Shown: piece by piece, positions 1 through 12,830 of the stretch
How positions within the stretch are numbered: position 1 is the stretch's first letter
Layout: every line of letters begins with the position of its first letter
Origin: Arcuatula senhousia
Lineage: Eukaryota; Mollusca; Bivalvia; Mytilida; Mytilidae
Reading direction: 5' to 3'
Length of the DNA: 64,000 nucleotides
Assembly (NCBI GenBank): GCA_963971305.1
Contig: OZ020308.1
Location: forward strand, 29,231,275 to 29,295,274
Notes under the pieces: model-generated
Databases searched by the model: none
Told to the model about the DNA's origin: nothing
Seen by the model: the letters and a program-made list of their open reading frames with translations, nothing else
Translations under genes and position numbers: made by a program

Positions 1-2267
1 AGGCGCTATCTTTGTTTTAACATTTTTGTTTTGTTCTTTCTGCTTAACCTGCTTTTCAGTTACGTATAGTTATCTTCAGTTTTGTTGCTTTTAGCTAATG
101 CTTTAAGATAACTCTGTGCTGCTTTTGCATGAGCTAGTGCTTTTATATTTGTGCTTTTAACTATATGCTGCTTAATCAATAGACAGTTGCGTAGCTTGCC
201 ATTTTTAAAGGTGAAGCAAAATTGGCAAGGTGCGTCTAGGGACCACTAAAGGTCACGAGTGTTTCCAGGACAAACTATTTTATTTTGTTATTAGTCATGA
301 TGCTGACCATATGTCCGTATCTGTTATATATGAAGTAATCACTACTCCCCCAACACATTTCATTTTTAATCTTGGTAACTCTCCTACGTTGTCGGTTCTG
401 ACGATACATGTAATAATATTTGTACATCAAAGTCTACAAAATAATAAAAAAAGTCGGGCGATAAGGTGTTAGCACTGGGACAAAAGGGAATTTCAAGCAT
501 TTTAAGGGAGTTCATCACTGACAAAATTAAGCGTGGTCGGAGATGAACATGACAACCTTGGTAATTGTTGTTATAACTTTGTAATACGTATTTTTTAAGA
601 CTTCAGCCAATCGGAATCCTCGAAATTTACACTTAAGATAAATTTTACTCTAAATTTTCGTAGAGTATTAAATTTCGTTGGTCAATGCCACCCATGAAAA
701 CCGCGAAAATTGATACCCAACGAATAATAATGAAACCACAGTATATAGCGTTGCAATGGCGTGAAACACCAACTCACTCACTACCTACGGATTACAGAAT
801 GCGTAAAAATCACGTCTTCACCTTTCAGCAGATATCATTTCGGCAGATATCAGTTCTAAAAGACAGCTATAAATTCTCTTTTTTTTCCATTACACAATCA
901 TCAAATGGAACTCACTACCTACAAACGTTGTCAATACCACCACACCGGAAGCCTTTAGAGTTCAGTTGACACCAGCGGTTCTGTACACACTCCATCAAAA
1001 TCTTAATTACCTATTGTACAGTGATTTTTAATCAGTTTATTTTGTTAAATGTGCTCTTTTTGATTTATTTTCTATAATTGTTTGCATAATTATTGGTCTT
1101 AGTTCAAGCCACGCTGCGCAACAGCTTTGTAATTATAATATAGTGATGGTGAACCCTATACCTAAAGAAGAACATTAAAGCCCCAAAACAGTATTAAGGC
1201 GGTGGAATTAAATCCCGAATTACATTCGTTTACAAAACAGCTTTTCAGCATCTCTTTTTATCCAATCAGTAAATGTAACCTGACAATGAAAGTCGTGCTC
1301 TTTTTAATATTTTAACAACATGGCTTTTGGGACCATGATGAAAAGCGCACGATTGACAGTAATCATTTTCATTGACCTTCTAGAATTACCAGGAAATCTA
1401 ATTTCCGTTGGTCTAATTAGATAAAGAGGACGACACTGTGTATAATTGTCTGTTGCATTTTCTTGCTTGGCTTCCTCGTTGTTAAAACAATGGGCTTCTA
1501 TCATTCAATCGAAACAACAGGAAACAAATTACTAGTGCCATATTTGGCATCAAAGTACTTTTAAAAACACATTTGCAGATTATCTTAGCTTGTCTTAGAA
1601 ACGATTGCATAACGTAAGCCTAAAATAAATGCAGATGTTTTTTGTTCTCTTTATAAACGTTCATCAAACGGGCTCTATGATGTAACAGAAGTAATTGCTA
1701 GATTTACAAGTGAAGCATTGTTGACAACAATTCCTTACATATAACATTCTTAAAACTTTCACCACTTAATTGGACAGTACATGAACCAAGTTGTTAGTTA
1801 TAATCCGAAATATTATATTTTTGCATATGTGTTTTTTTAGTTTTAATAAGGTAGGTGCACCGTAGAATGCTTCTAATGCTGAGTTAATTTTATGCACACG
1901 GATGACTATTTTAAATGTTAGAAAGGTTAAAGCCTTTTCCCGTTATTAACATTATTGGATAACGAGTGCTTTGCAATCTATAGATCACTTAATGCTTTTG
2001 AATATCAATGCAGAAAAAAACCAAATTATGCTATCGATAGTAAGCACTAATAAGCTCCGAGTAAGTAGCCTAGTAGGTGATAAACGCATACAATATGGCC
2101 ACTGCCTAACACCCTTTTCGGTATTACTTTTGTTTATTTGAAGTCATGTATTTAATGTATTTGTTTGTTTAACGGTCTAGAATGCAATACATACTAATTC
2201 ATATTATCTTGTTTGATTTCACTAGTAGAAAATGCTTTTTACTGATTAAAAGCGATGAAACGAACTA
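1..2267. other. Intergenic sequence, no gene recognised
   Basis: AT-rich sequence with only short chance open frames, none showing a domain or a credible splice structure. The one recognisable piece is a MITE end at about 665-743, listed separately. The block runs into the assembly gap, so any upstream exons of the broken B-box gene could lie in it or in the gap. Confidence 0.6.
665..743 (+). repeat. Truncated end of a MITE family (full copy at 45.6 kb)
   Basis: The stretch with GCGAAAATTGATACC and CGAATAATAATGAAACC closely matches the right end of the complete element at 45612-45820. Only the right end is recognisable here, so this is a truncated or decayed copy. Confidence 0.6.
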
Positions 2268-2367
2268 NNNNNNNNNNNNNNNNNNNNNNNNNNNNNNNNN
2301 NNNNNNNNNNNNNNNNNNNNNNNNNNNNNNNNNNNNNNNNNNNNNNNNNNNNNNNNNNNNNNNNNNN
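2268..2367. other. Assembly gap (100 N)
   Basis: Exactly 100 undetermined bases, a conventional placeholder length, so the true gap size is unknown. It removes the 5' part of the B-box pseudogene that follows. Confidence 0.99.
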
Positions 2368-3766
2368 CTGTTCATAGATCGTGTGACCAGGTACTTCCGA
2401 TTGAAGTCGCATCAAAGAATGTCAGGAAATCGGTCTTGTTCTATAAAGTCAGAGATGATATAAATGATATAAGGACAGTATTCACTGATGCCCTGAAACA
2501 ATATACACTACGAAAAGGGACGATCAGAGATAAGAAACAGACTATTATCTCGGAAACTAAACAGTTGAATAAAAAAGGCATTGCCACAACTCAACAAGTT
2601 GGATTCTAAAATTCAAGCAGAAATCGAAATCGACTCTGTTTTCGGTAAGCTTCTGGAAGAGGAAGAAAATGGGAAGGAAATATTGAAAAGGAAAAGAAAT
2701 TTGTCGACAATTTTAATAACCAGCTAGCACAAATTGTGGCCCATGGGTCCGAAATTCAGCTTTTCTCGTTTCTCCATCAAGCAGCATCATCATTGGTATG
2801 TAGCGGTACAACCCTCCAAGATATTATCTCTGCACACAAATCTCTAGACGTAAAATTTGTGGCCGCCGACTTGTTTTCCAGTTTATCGTCCATGGGAAAA
2901 ATCAATGTAGCCGACAAGGAGCTGAGTACTGCTTTTAAACCTTTACGACTGAAGTCAGCTCAAGACTTGATGATAAACAGAAAGAGTCCAACCCAATTTA
3001 AGTTGGAAAGAAAGCTACAACTGCCGGGGTCTTGTACTGGTATAGGTGTTTTGAAAGATGGCAGATTGGTTTTGAGTTATTGGGGTGGCACTTACCTTTT
3101 ACTGATTCATGTAGATGGTCAAAGTCAAGACGGTAAAATTGAATTAGCAGGCAAGCCATGGGGAGTTGCTGTTCACCCGGACACCGATGATGTTTACGTT
3201 ACTGTTCCGGAACTGGAGCAAGTACAGGTTGTAAATGTACAATCTAAAGCAATTCGTAAAATCAGTTGTTCCAGAGTGGTTTATGGCATCGCATTGATGA
3301 ATGACAAAATGGCACTTGGAGGTTATGGGAAGCTTTATATTACCGATCTTGATGGTACGACAATAGTAACGGTTGGTGTTGGTTCTCAAAACTTATACTC
3401 GATTAGAACGATAAAGTCATCGTATTGTAGATCAAAGGAGTCTGAATTGTTTATTTGCGAAACAGAAAGAGACAAAATTCATATAGCTAGCTTCCAAAAT
3501 GATTGTGCTGAAGAAATGTCTATCAAACATGTTCTAAACTTGAGACGAGCAGTAGACAGTGTATGTGGACTTGAGGATGATATGTATGTAGTTTGTTGGG
3601 GAACAAACAAACTGGTACGCATTGAAAAAGACTATGCGGAGAATGAAATTGTACTTCAGAATGGCATCCTACAGGAACCATTTGCTCTTAATTTCAGTAT
3701 GGATTATTCTAACCTTACATCGTAAATAGATCTCCAGCGGAACTGTTGGTGTTTTCGTGTTCATAA
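2368..3766 (+). pseudogene. B-box/TRIM-like beta-propeller gene, 5'-missing and frameshifted
   Basis: This is a paralogue of the intact gene at 36565-38256, on the same strand 33 kb upstream. It resumes directly after the gap inside the second B-box (the HRSCDQ block) and continues through the coiled coil to the C-terminal propeller. Three reading-frame breaks are visible by comparison with the intact copy: an extra A in the A-run at 2571-2576, a missing base near 2676-2680, and a missing T near 3716. The last removes the normal end; in the restored frame the family terminus LLVFSCS would stop at 3766. The longest single open piece is 2736-3725 (329 codons). There is also a small in-frame insertion (EIEID for EIE). 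Most breaks lie in or next to homopolymers beside a gap, so sequencing error cannot be excluded against genuine decay. Confidence 0.8.
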
Positions 3767-5610
3767 ACGCAGAAAAATCTGAACAATAGGAAAGGAGTAT
3801 ACCTGACTTTCATCATTAAAGGCATTAAAGATGTTTGAGTATGTTTTAGTTACTTAGTGTTTGAGTGTCTATCATAAATATATACTATATATATAAGCGT
3901 TATCTTTCTTCAACAATCAATATCTAAATAGGTTAATGAATTTAATCGATCAAGATCAGTAACCTATGCAAAGTGCATTGGTAAGATTTTTTAACCAAGT
4001 AGATCGCTTTTAAGTTGGTGACCGATATCGATTCATGTTACAATGACTTCTGTTCCAGGCTTTTCATAAAGGTTCTCATTTTACACATATATTTAAGCTG
4101 TCTATGAATTATTCTTGTTTTGAGTTTTGACAAATTTGAAATTTAAGGGTCATCAGGACAGTTTGAACTTTTTTGAAGAAAATCTTAGTATATATACAGC
4201 TCAAACAGCATATAACAGTTCAAGTAAAGTATATACTAGGACCTAGTTATGGACACACCTTATCATATTGACACATTTATTTTTTTGGAAGATAGCAGTT
4301 TTGTTGGTACAGTTTTTTCCGTTAAAAATGGACTTTGAATAAGGACAAAATATCCCTATTTAACATCTCAACTGACATGCTGTGAACACTTTTGGTTAAA
4401 TTATAATTAATTATTAAATACTCAATAGATGCATGTGAAATACCGAATTTTCCCTGTGGAATAATCTCTGGTAAATTCACAGTGTAAAATAACAAAAATA
4501 TTTTCACTCTTGCGTTATTTCCCGCCAAACTGTCATTGTGACACCAAACTTTCAATTTGTATTGCGCTGTCGACATGACTGCTGATACATTGTATATAAA
4601 TTCATACGCCATTAATATTTTTTCAGAAAAACGATTAAGTATCAGCATTTTCATCTATGTAATAAATACGATAATCAATTAGGTCTCATGAATAACAAAA
4701 TTATGATCACTCGTGCGGGATAAATCATGTTGCGTTCAACGACTCTTGATCATATTTTAGATATTCACTCGACCAAATTAGTTATTCTATAAATGCTGCA
4801 AGATATTTTGAGGCCACGTGCAACCTCCACCTTCACCTTGGGCGTTAGTGATATTAACCTAAAATCGGCTTTGCTAAAAAAAAACGGTGAAAAAGCAAAA
4901 ATAATAGAATAATTTATGAAAATATTAATAAAAAATGATAAGAAATTAATATATCTAGGTCCTGCTACGGTATACTTTTTAATACTATATGCAGTCTTTG
5001 CTGTACGCATACTGAAAAATCTACCTAAAATAAAGCAATTTTAAGGTAATCGTATCGAGGAAACTTACGGATATTTTCAAAGATGTGATTTAAACGAAAG
5101 TGTTAATTACGGAACGGACTGACCTCTAAAAAAACTCCACCAGCAGCGTTTACCATCGATAATCTTAGAAGTCAAAATAAAATTATTGTACTACAATAAG
5201 AAATAGGGGGTCGAAGCGGCCAAAATGTCAATCTATAAAATTTTACCGAACATTGATATAAATATCAAATAAAAAGTAGATAAAAATATCAAATATGCAT
5301 TGAAAGTCCGTGACATCTACAGAAACAATGTGTCAAAATGCTTTATGAATCCATGGTGGGCTGCGTGCATCCAAAGCAATTGACTTTCCACTTTGGGACT
5401 CCGACGTACAGGATTCTGCTTGTTATTTATCAATGAAGACGCTAGAATGCCTTATTCTATCATTCTACATGCAAGCCAACATATGCATAGAGGGCAAAAT
5501 AGGTAAAATTTTAGCCATTTATATATCAAGTGTTACTTTAGATAATATGAACCTTAATTAATCCATTTTTGTCTGTAGTTCACAATTCTTGGTGCAACTC
5601 ATTCTCAAAA
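3767..5610. other. Intergenic sequence, nothing recognised
   Basis: AT-rich sequence with no supported coding frame, no clear terminal inverted repeats and no tandem structure that I could see. Confidence 0.5.
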
Positions 5611-5829
5611 ACCCAGGGGTTCGTCTCCCGCTTACTCATTCATCACCCCTAGGTCACTACAAATGGAATACCTCGTTTTTGATCGAGCCTTCTGATTGGT
5701 CGCATTGCATTTTGCAGCGGTTAACATGTTTCTATTTTTAAATTGTATGCAGTTAAAAGTTCAGACTAAAAACGCGCAAACGAACCGACCCAGGGGTGAT
5801 GAATCAGTCAGCAAGAGAATAACCCCTGG
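5611..5829. mobile_element. MITE-like inverted-repeat element, about 220 bp
   Basis: The left arm begins CCAGGGGTTCGTCTCC and runs to ATTCATCACCCCT near 5650. The right arm (about 5791-5829) is its imperfect reverse complement, with AGGGGTGATGAATC and ending AACCCCTGG. The arms are about 38 bp. I could not identify a target-site duplication. Confidence 0.6.
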
Positions 5830-6479
5830 ATTTCCGAGGATGGATGGATGGAACTTCATCATACATTTGTGTATGCTTGTTTTGTTTACTTTAATAATAG
5901 ACTTATATGAAGTGCCAATAAAAATAAACAAACAAAAACAAATAGCATTGTGTTAAACAATTCTTTCATTTAAACATGTTGAATCATGGAGTCTAATAAA
6001 AACACTCCATGGTTTGATAGAAACATTTCTATCAAATGACAAAAAATGCGAACAAAATGATTGTGACATACTGGATAAAAGTTCATTTCAAAGGTAATGA
6101 CTTCATGTACAATAGGTATTGAAAATATGGTGTTTTGAACACGCTTTAATAGCGCCCCCCCCCCCCCCGTCAATTTAACGGTACATTGTACGAAAAAGCG
6201 CGCAAAAAGGAACAAAATTTTATAAATGTTATAATAATTCAACATAACTGAATGTCATTTAATGTGATATCCCATGGTGCTTCAATCTTATGCTATAATA
6301 CATGCTATACATGTAAGTCATGTATGTTCTTATATTATAATTCAAATGTGTGACGAAGGGTCGCTGTAGCTGTCACATTAACTTGTGTGTGTTTTCGGTT
6401 TGTTTGTTTTGTTTTTTTCTAATTCATTAGATTCAGGAAATTGTATTAGTCAGTTTCTTTCAGGCGTCATAAAGGAATC

Positions 6480-6790
6480 TTATCTTATCATATACTTAAA
6501 GAAGCAGAGGTACCAATGGGGCGTCCGAAAGGGCAGAGACAAAACCAGTAAACACCGTCTGGTCGTAACGAGAGTGAACTCGGGTTCTCCGGAAGAGTAA
6601 GCAGTTCCTGCTTTCTATGGCACGCCCGTCGCACTGCCAACAGTCAATTAAGTGTGTCAAATCCGGTAAATGAAGCAAAACAAAACCCTATGACAGACTA
6701 TTATCTGCTGTCATCTGAAAGATCGAAATCCCATATTTGTCTATAAGCGCATGATGTCTCCCGTAAAATTTCTTGAGTGAAGACAGCAGT
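6480..6790 (-). pseudogene. 3' fragment of the window's Penelope-like retroelement family
   Basis: On the minus strand the sequence reads KKFYGRHHALIDKY and then a tail that also occurs near 41.6 kb and 50.7 kb (FDTLN, CYSKQELL-like, in shifted frames). KKFYGRH-type motifs sit near the C-terminus of this reverse-transcriptase family. It is decayed and no single frame spans it. The block adjoins the GCAATAA repeats on its right. Confidence 0.5.
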
Positions 6791-8390
6791 GTAACAACCC
6801 GTTTTGCAATAACAACGCATTTTGCAATAAAATATTTTTTTGTTAAATAGTGATTCTGTTGTCTCTGTTTGGATTGAAAAAGATACAGAACATGCTTTTA
6901 AACGCTTAAATTATTAAAAAACATACATTTAAAGGCATGGAAACTGGTTTATGTTATTGCAAAACGCGTTATACGTGACAACCCGTTTTGCAATAAAGTA
7001 TGAAGTGCAATAACGCGTTTGGCAATAAACTTGTTTTTGTAAAAGTGCGTTTCCAATGTCTCTGTTTGGCTTTAAAGAGATCCAGAACATGCTTTTAAAT
7101 GCTTAAATTAAAAAAATTGAAGCATTGAATCTGCCTTTGATATTATTAGTAATCGCTTTATACGTGACAAAAAGATACCAAAACGCGCCTTTAAATGCTA
7201 AATTTATTTTGAAAAATTAACCATTTATGCAATTGCAAATCGCGTTATGCATAACATTACTTTTTGTGCAGAATAAGTTTTCCCCGAGAAAGCAGGCGGT
7301 CGGGCCTAGTCGCGGAAATTTAATCTTCCCCGAGAAAAAAGGCGATATAGGGTAAGAAATGCGATATAAGATAAGCGATATAGGTCATGTGCTTTGTCCT
7401 ATAATGCATTTAAAAAAAAGACTATATTTATGCTTCAATATATGATTAAAGTAGATTACTTATATAATCTCAATGAAATGTGGAAAAAAGATATGCTTAC
7501 ATGTTTTTTAACGCTTAAACTATTAAAAACATAAATTTGAAAGCATGGAACTGCCTTTCATGTTACGTGACAACCCGTTTGGCAATAAAGTATGAAATGC
7601 AATAACGCGTTTTGCAATTATTTTATTTATGTTAAAATGCGTTTCCAATGTCTCTGTTTGTATTAAAAAAATCCAAAACATGCTTTTAAACGCTTTAGTT
7701 ATTTAAAAAAAAAATTAAAGCATTGAATCTGCCTGTGTAAGGCGGCCAGGGGGTTATCGTCTAATTAATTTTTCCCGAGAAAACGCGTTTTGCACTAAGA
7801 TAACAATTGGTTTCTTGTTTTTAGTTTAGCTGTATAAGTATACCCCCTGGTGTTGGATATAAATATATTAGGTATATAATCATCTTTATCAAAACTCCAT
7901 GCTCAAAGAAATAGTTATGTAAAGAAATGTGGATAAAGGATCTGCTTGTTAAAAATGTATACCCCGTAACGGCATTTCGGCATGTCTGTCTGTACGTTCG
8001 TAGGTCTGTACAAATTTCTATCAAGCTTTTCTAAGAAATCACTCATCAGAATAATTTGAATCTAGTATGATGGTTCAGAATTACAAATTATATACTTCGT
8101 AGACGACTTATAGACCTGTGCACGCAGAAACTGAACCGTCCGTCCAAACTTTATTAAGAAACCGTACTTCATAATACATGTAATACAAAGCTTGGTAAGA
8201 TGGTTAATTAACGACTCAAACCTGTCGGACTAAAACTTTCTTTGGATTGAAAAAAAGATATAGAACATGCTTTTAAACGCTCAAATAAAAAAAGCTCACG
8301 TCAATTTAAAAGCAAGGAAATCGGGAAAACAACCCGTTTTGCAATAAAATATGAAATGCAATATAACGCGTTTTGCAATAAGCTTAGTTT
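6790..8390. repeat. Repeat cluster with AACCCGTTTTGCAATAA motifs
   Basis: Motifs such as ACAACCCGTTTTGCAATAA and GCAATAACGCGTTTTGCAAT recur near 6793, 6980, 7563, 7605 and 8330. They are interspersed with a second recurring block (TGTCTCTGTTTGG followed by ACATGCTTTTAAACGCT) near 6857, 7056, 7648 and 8240. The first motif is the reverse complement of the core of the 337-bp satellite at 19-23.8 kb, so the two are related. A short minus-strand frame at 7821-8024 is not credible as a gene. Confidence 0.7.
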
Positions 8391-8399
8391 TTTTACGCA

Positions 8400-9710
8400 T
8401 GGCTTTTTGATCTGTCAACAAACATGGCCGCTGTTACTAAAAATCAAACATGGGGTAAAATCACATGCATTCAAAGGCTTATAAATTGAAAACTAGAACA
8501 AAAATAAAAAATCTAAAGGATCTTATGCTCTTCAAAATCAAAAGCTCTAAAAAAGTCTCCGTTTGGTCGAAGTTGCCAGATGACCCCTTAGAGGGGTTAT
8601 TGCCTTTTAAATGTAAAAAATAGTGATTTTTTGTGTTTTTGGCCTACAGAACGAAAATGATTGCAGTTAGAGAAAAGCTGTTGCTTGCTTACATTTTCAG
8701 CTCATTGAGCTCTACAAAAGTCTCGATTGGGTCGAAGTTGTCAGATGACCCCTTTAATAGGTTATGGCCCTTTGAAGGTGAAAATAGTGATTTTTCATGT
8801 TTTTGGCCTAAAGATCGAAAACAATTGCTGTTAGAGAAAAGCTGTTGCTTGCCTAAATATTCAACTAATTGAGCATTACAAAAGTCTCCATTTGGGTCAA
8901 TGTTGTCAGAGGAACCTTAATAGGGGTTATGGCCCTTTAAAGGTGAAAAAAGTGATTTTTCGTGTTTTGTCCATAGACTGAAAACTATTGCAGATAAAGA
9001 AAAGCTGTTGCTTGCTTAAATGTTCTCTAAAAGTCTTCATATGGTCGAAGTTGTCAGATGACACCTTATATATAGAGGTTACAGTCCCTTAAAGGCAAAA
9101 CATAGTGTTTTGGCCTTTAAAACGAAAACTATTGCAGATAGAAAAAAGCTGTTGCTTGCTTAAATGTTCAGCTTATTTTGCTCTACAAAAGCCTCCATAG
9201 GGTTGAAGTTGTCAGATAACCCCTTATAGGGTTTACAGTCCCTTAAAGGCGAAAAATAGTGTTTTTTTGCCTATAGAATGAAAAGTATTGCAGATAGAGA
9301 AAAGCTGTTGCTTGCCTAAATGTTTAGCTCATTTAGCTCTACAAAAGTTTCCATAGGGTTGAAGTTGTCAGATGACCCCTTATAGGATTACAGCCCCTAA
9401 ATAAACATGTTTTCATGTTTTTTGCTTAAATAATGAAAACTATAGCAGATAAAGAAAAGTGGTTGCTTGCTTAAATGTTCAGTTCATTAAGATCTTAACA
9501 AAAGTTTCTATAGAGTCAAAGTATTCAGACGGCCATTAAAATAACATTTTGCACGTTTTGTGTCTACATTATCAAAACTATTTCTGAAAGAGAAAAGCTG
9601 TTGTTTGCTTAAATGTTCAGCTTATTCAGCTCTACAAAGTTCTTCATAGGGTTGACATCAAGACCAGGTGAGCGATTCAGGCTCCTGGGAGCCTCTTGTT
9701 TGCTGTTGTT
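8400..9710 (-). repeat. Pearl-type element with about seven tandem core units
   Basis: About seven diverged units of roughly 145-165 bp follow one another, each with GAAAAGCTGTTGCTTGC, TTCAGCTCATT and TTGTCAGATGACCCCTTA-type blocks. The terminus near 9661-9705 (ACCAGGTGAGCGATTCAGG, GGAGCCTCTTGT) is the reverse complement of the start of the element at 42.1 kb. The two are therefore copies of one family in opposite orientation. Frames inside it (for example 8633-8872) are repeat artefacts. Confidence 0.8.
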
Positions 9711-11089
9711 TTTCTCTGTTTGGCTTCAAAAAATACCAAATGCACCTTAAATTGCTAATCTATTTGAAAAAAAAACACAAATGGCTCCCATAGTTCTGTT
9801 ATATTGTTTCTTATTTTCAAAAGTTAACTCTTTCTTTTTATTTTAAAGTTAGTGGGGAAACCTGACCCTAAAAATAATTTCGATTTTAAAATGGTCAATG
9901 TTTTAATATATCAATATTTTGTATGTACACTTTCTTGTGTGTAAATATTAGACCACATTTCCAGTATTGTTTTCGCTACATTCAATGTCAAAGTTTCTTG
10001 AAATAACAATATATAATAAAGGAAAGACATAAAAAATAACATAAAATCTTGTCTCAGGAAAAAAATCTACGAATTTAAATTCTAATTCTATTTCTCATAG
10101 TTATTTTTATGGTGTATTTTAAATAAAACAATAAAAAGTGGGAGCCACCAGCTTAGATTTTTGTCTATGGAACAAACCTATGAAATTTTAAGGGCATGTT
10201 TTAATTGAATTATCTGAATTATTGTTTTTATTAAAAAAATGTGTTTATTAAAGAATTTTTGGCATGCTTGCCAAGATTTTTTTATATATTTTGACAAAAC
10301 TTGAATGAATAGAATAATTTCATATGTATTTGATGTATTCATAAAAAAATGAACTTTTTGCAATTTTTGCTTTTTTTTAGTCACATGACTAGTGTCCTCA
10401 CTAACCTTGAATATACAGCTGATCAAGCATTACAAAAGTTGAAATTGTCAGATGACCCCTTATAGGGTTACTGCAGTTTAAACTTTTCATGATTATGGTT
10501 TTAGAATAAAAACATAGAAGATATCTAGCTTAATTAGCTTATTGACCATGAACTATACAATAGACTCCTATGGGAAGAAGCTATAAAATGACCTTTATAT
10601 TGGTAATAGCTAATAGGAGGGAACCTGATATATGTGTACCTTAAAGACCAGGTGATCGCTTCAGACTCTTTTGAGCTTCTTTTCAAGATCAATTTTTCAT
10701 AAGAATTCTTGTAAAGACCTATGACTGCATTTTCAAACGGAATTGCAATATTGCTTACAATTTAGACGATAAATTAGGGGTCAAAAGGGCAAAGAAGTTA
10801 ATTTCAATAAATGGTTTTACTTTGGGTCAGCTTTAAAAAAAAATCTAATGAATTTTTTTTATGAATAGTGCCTAGAAAGTCCACCATATGAGGCATGTTT
10901 CAAAAAACTTCCAGTGCACCTTAACCTTCATGCGTCATGCGTAATTGATTATTAATATATTGGTCCTCTCAACATGTCGCGGTCGTATCATGGCTCGGCG
11001 AAGCTTTTTATTTTCGTCTGTGATTGACTGTACACAATATTTTCCTTTCTTTTCCTTTTAAACTACTATAGTACTATAGGGAATTGCTT
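9711..11089. other. AT-rich intergenic with repeat scraps
   Basis: Mostly unremarkable AT-rich sequence. One core-like stretch (GTCAGATGACCCCTTATAGGG at about 10450) and one element end (ACCAGGTGATCGCTTCAG at about 10645) belong to the same family as 8400-9710. No gene seen. Confidence 0.6.
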
Positions 11090-11600
11090 TAAAACTTTGC
11101 GCACTTCATATCTGGGATGTCCTCTACCAAGATTGCACAAATGGGGACTTTAGATAAAAAAAACATGGCTACTGTTGCTAAAAATAGAACATGGGTGTCA
11201 AACCACAGGTTTTGTCTTGTATGTGTGTGTGTCTGTGTGTCTGTGTCTGTGTTTAACGCCCTTTATCGACGCACCTGGGCCATGTAGGGCGGTCAGACAG
11301 TTTTAATGATGCCACCCTTCAGCGTCAAACGTCTTTATTTGGTCAAATATGTGAAAATAGTGTTTTTGGAATATAGACTGAAAACTATTGCTTATATAGA
11401 AAAGCTGATGCTTGCTTAAATGTTTAGCTCGTCATGAGATTTAGGGTCAAAGTTGTCAGATGTCCCCTTATAGGGGTGACAGTCCCTACAATTTTTTTCA
11501 TGTTTTTGGTCCACAGAATGAAAACTATTGCAGACAGGGAAAAGCTGTTGCTTGCTTAAATGTTCAGCTCATTTGGCTCTACAAAGACTTTAAAAGTCTG
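11090..11600 (-). repeat. Fragment of the same pearl-type family, with a GT-rich insert
   Basis: The left part (GGGATGTCCTCTACCAAGATTGC) matches in reverse complement the tail of the 42-43 kb element, and the right part carries two core units (11340-11590). Between them, about 11210-11330, is a (GT)n-rich stretch followed by TTAACGCCCTTTAT and GACGCACCTGGGCC. That block recurs in reverse complement at 58.66-58.81 kb as a separate dispersed repeat. Confidence 0.65.
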
Positions 11601-11689
11601 TTTGACATTTGTCCTATCCTTTTTGTACTTTTATTTCATTTAGCAAATAAAATATGTTTAGATAATCCATGCAGTTGCCGATGGCAAAT

Positions 11690-12070
11690 AATCCCATAGC
11701 ATCGCTAAGCTCGTTGGTAAAAGCCGGGTCAGGTGGCTTTGTCTACAACAAGACCGGGATGTGTGTCTCAGATGGTTGTAAGGGCAGTTTTAATTTCCGG
11801 GTCTTCGGGCTATAATGCGGAAAACCCGACCGCTAACCGTGCACATTTTTTGGGAAAACGTGACTGTCCTCGTACATTAAAGAACCTGATGCAGGTATCG
11901 ATAAGAGTAAGACCCATTGAACCCTATGTAGGAGCCGATAACTCGTCCCCTATACCCATTACTTCCTTTTTCCAGTGGCAGTCAAAACTCCCACCCTGAT
12001 TGGCCTTGTAACACGTTTTTCCACTGGATGTTCCTCAGTTGGTTGCCAGCGACCACAGGTGCTGGGATCA
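11690..12070 (+). repeat. Dispersed repeat (sister copy at 31.0-31.8 kb)
   Basis: Blocks such as GCTATAATGCGGAAAACC, GACCGCTAACCGTGCAC, AAGAACCTGATGCAGG and CCCTGATTGGCCTTG recur in the same order at 31035-31800. There they are interrupted by a TA-flanked foldback element. The family is unknown to me, and this copy serves as the empty-site reference for that insertion. Confidence 0.65.
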
Positions 12071-12315
12071 AAGATATTTTAAAATATAAAACTCAGTATT
12101 GATTAACTGAAGAGTATTGAACTCAAAATGGACTAAAATGCCAGTACTATATAAGTATTCCAATATGACTTTTGCTATACTATAGGTAATCTATCGAATA
12201 CAAATCTCACCTCGTACAGATAGCTATCACTAAGTCGTAAGTGACTTGGACTTTTCACCTGCCAGTGTGCGTGTATGGATGGATCTTAACCGTTCTTCTG
12301 TAAGCGGTTTGAGTC

Positions 12316-12830
12316 ATTCTTGACAGAAATACAATTTATTAGTGCTAATAACACCAATTTAAATTTTCGTAAAATTACATGTAGAGTACCACAGGGTAGC
12401 ATATTAGGACCCCTATTATTTTTATGCTATATGTCAATGACATGTCTGCCAGTGTGGGGTCCGGCTGCTTCTGTATGCTGATGACAGTGTCATTTTATAT
12501 TCTCATAAAGATCTTAATGTTATATCCCAAAAACTGGGCAAGGAACTTCAATCATGCAGTAATTGGTTGGTCGAAAATAAGCTCTCACTTCATTTAGATA
12601 AAACTGAATGTATTTAATTGGTTCGAAACGTAAACAACGGAAACTTAAGGACTTTTTTGTTAGGTGTTATGAACACACAATAAAATCTCAAACAAGTGTG
12701 AAATATTTGGCGCATGTATTGATCAATTTCTATCAGGTGACATCATTGTTAAAACATTATACAAAAAGCAAATGCCAGATAGAAGTTTCTTTACCGGAAT
12801 GCTAATATGAAAATGGCTCTGCCCTAAAAG
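12316..12830 (+). pseudogene. Decayed non-LTR (LINE) reverse transcriptase fragment
   Basis: Shifting between frames, the plus strand reads VPQGSILGPLLF, then YVNDM, then LLYADDSVILYS, then NWLVENKLSLHLDKTEC, then GSKRKQ and TSVKYL. These are the classical fingers/palm motifs of non-LTR reverse transcriptases, including the catalytic YADD (near 12470-12485). At least two frameshifts and an in-frame stop (after the KTECI block) show it is dead. A related 3' end with a microsatellite tail lies at 13930-14203. Confidence 0.85.
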
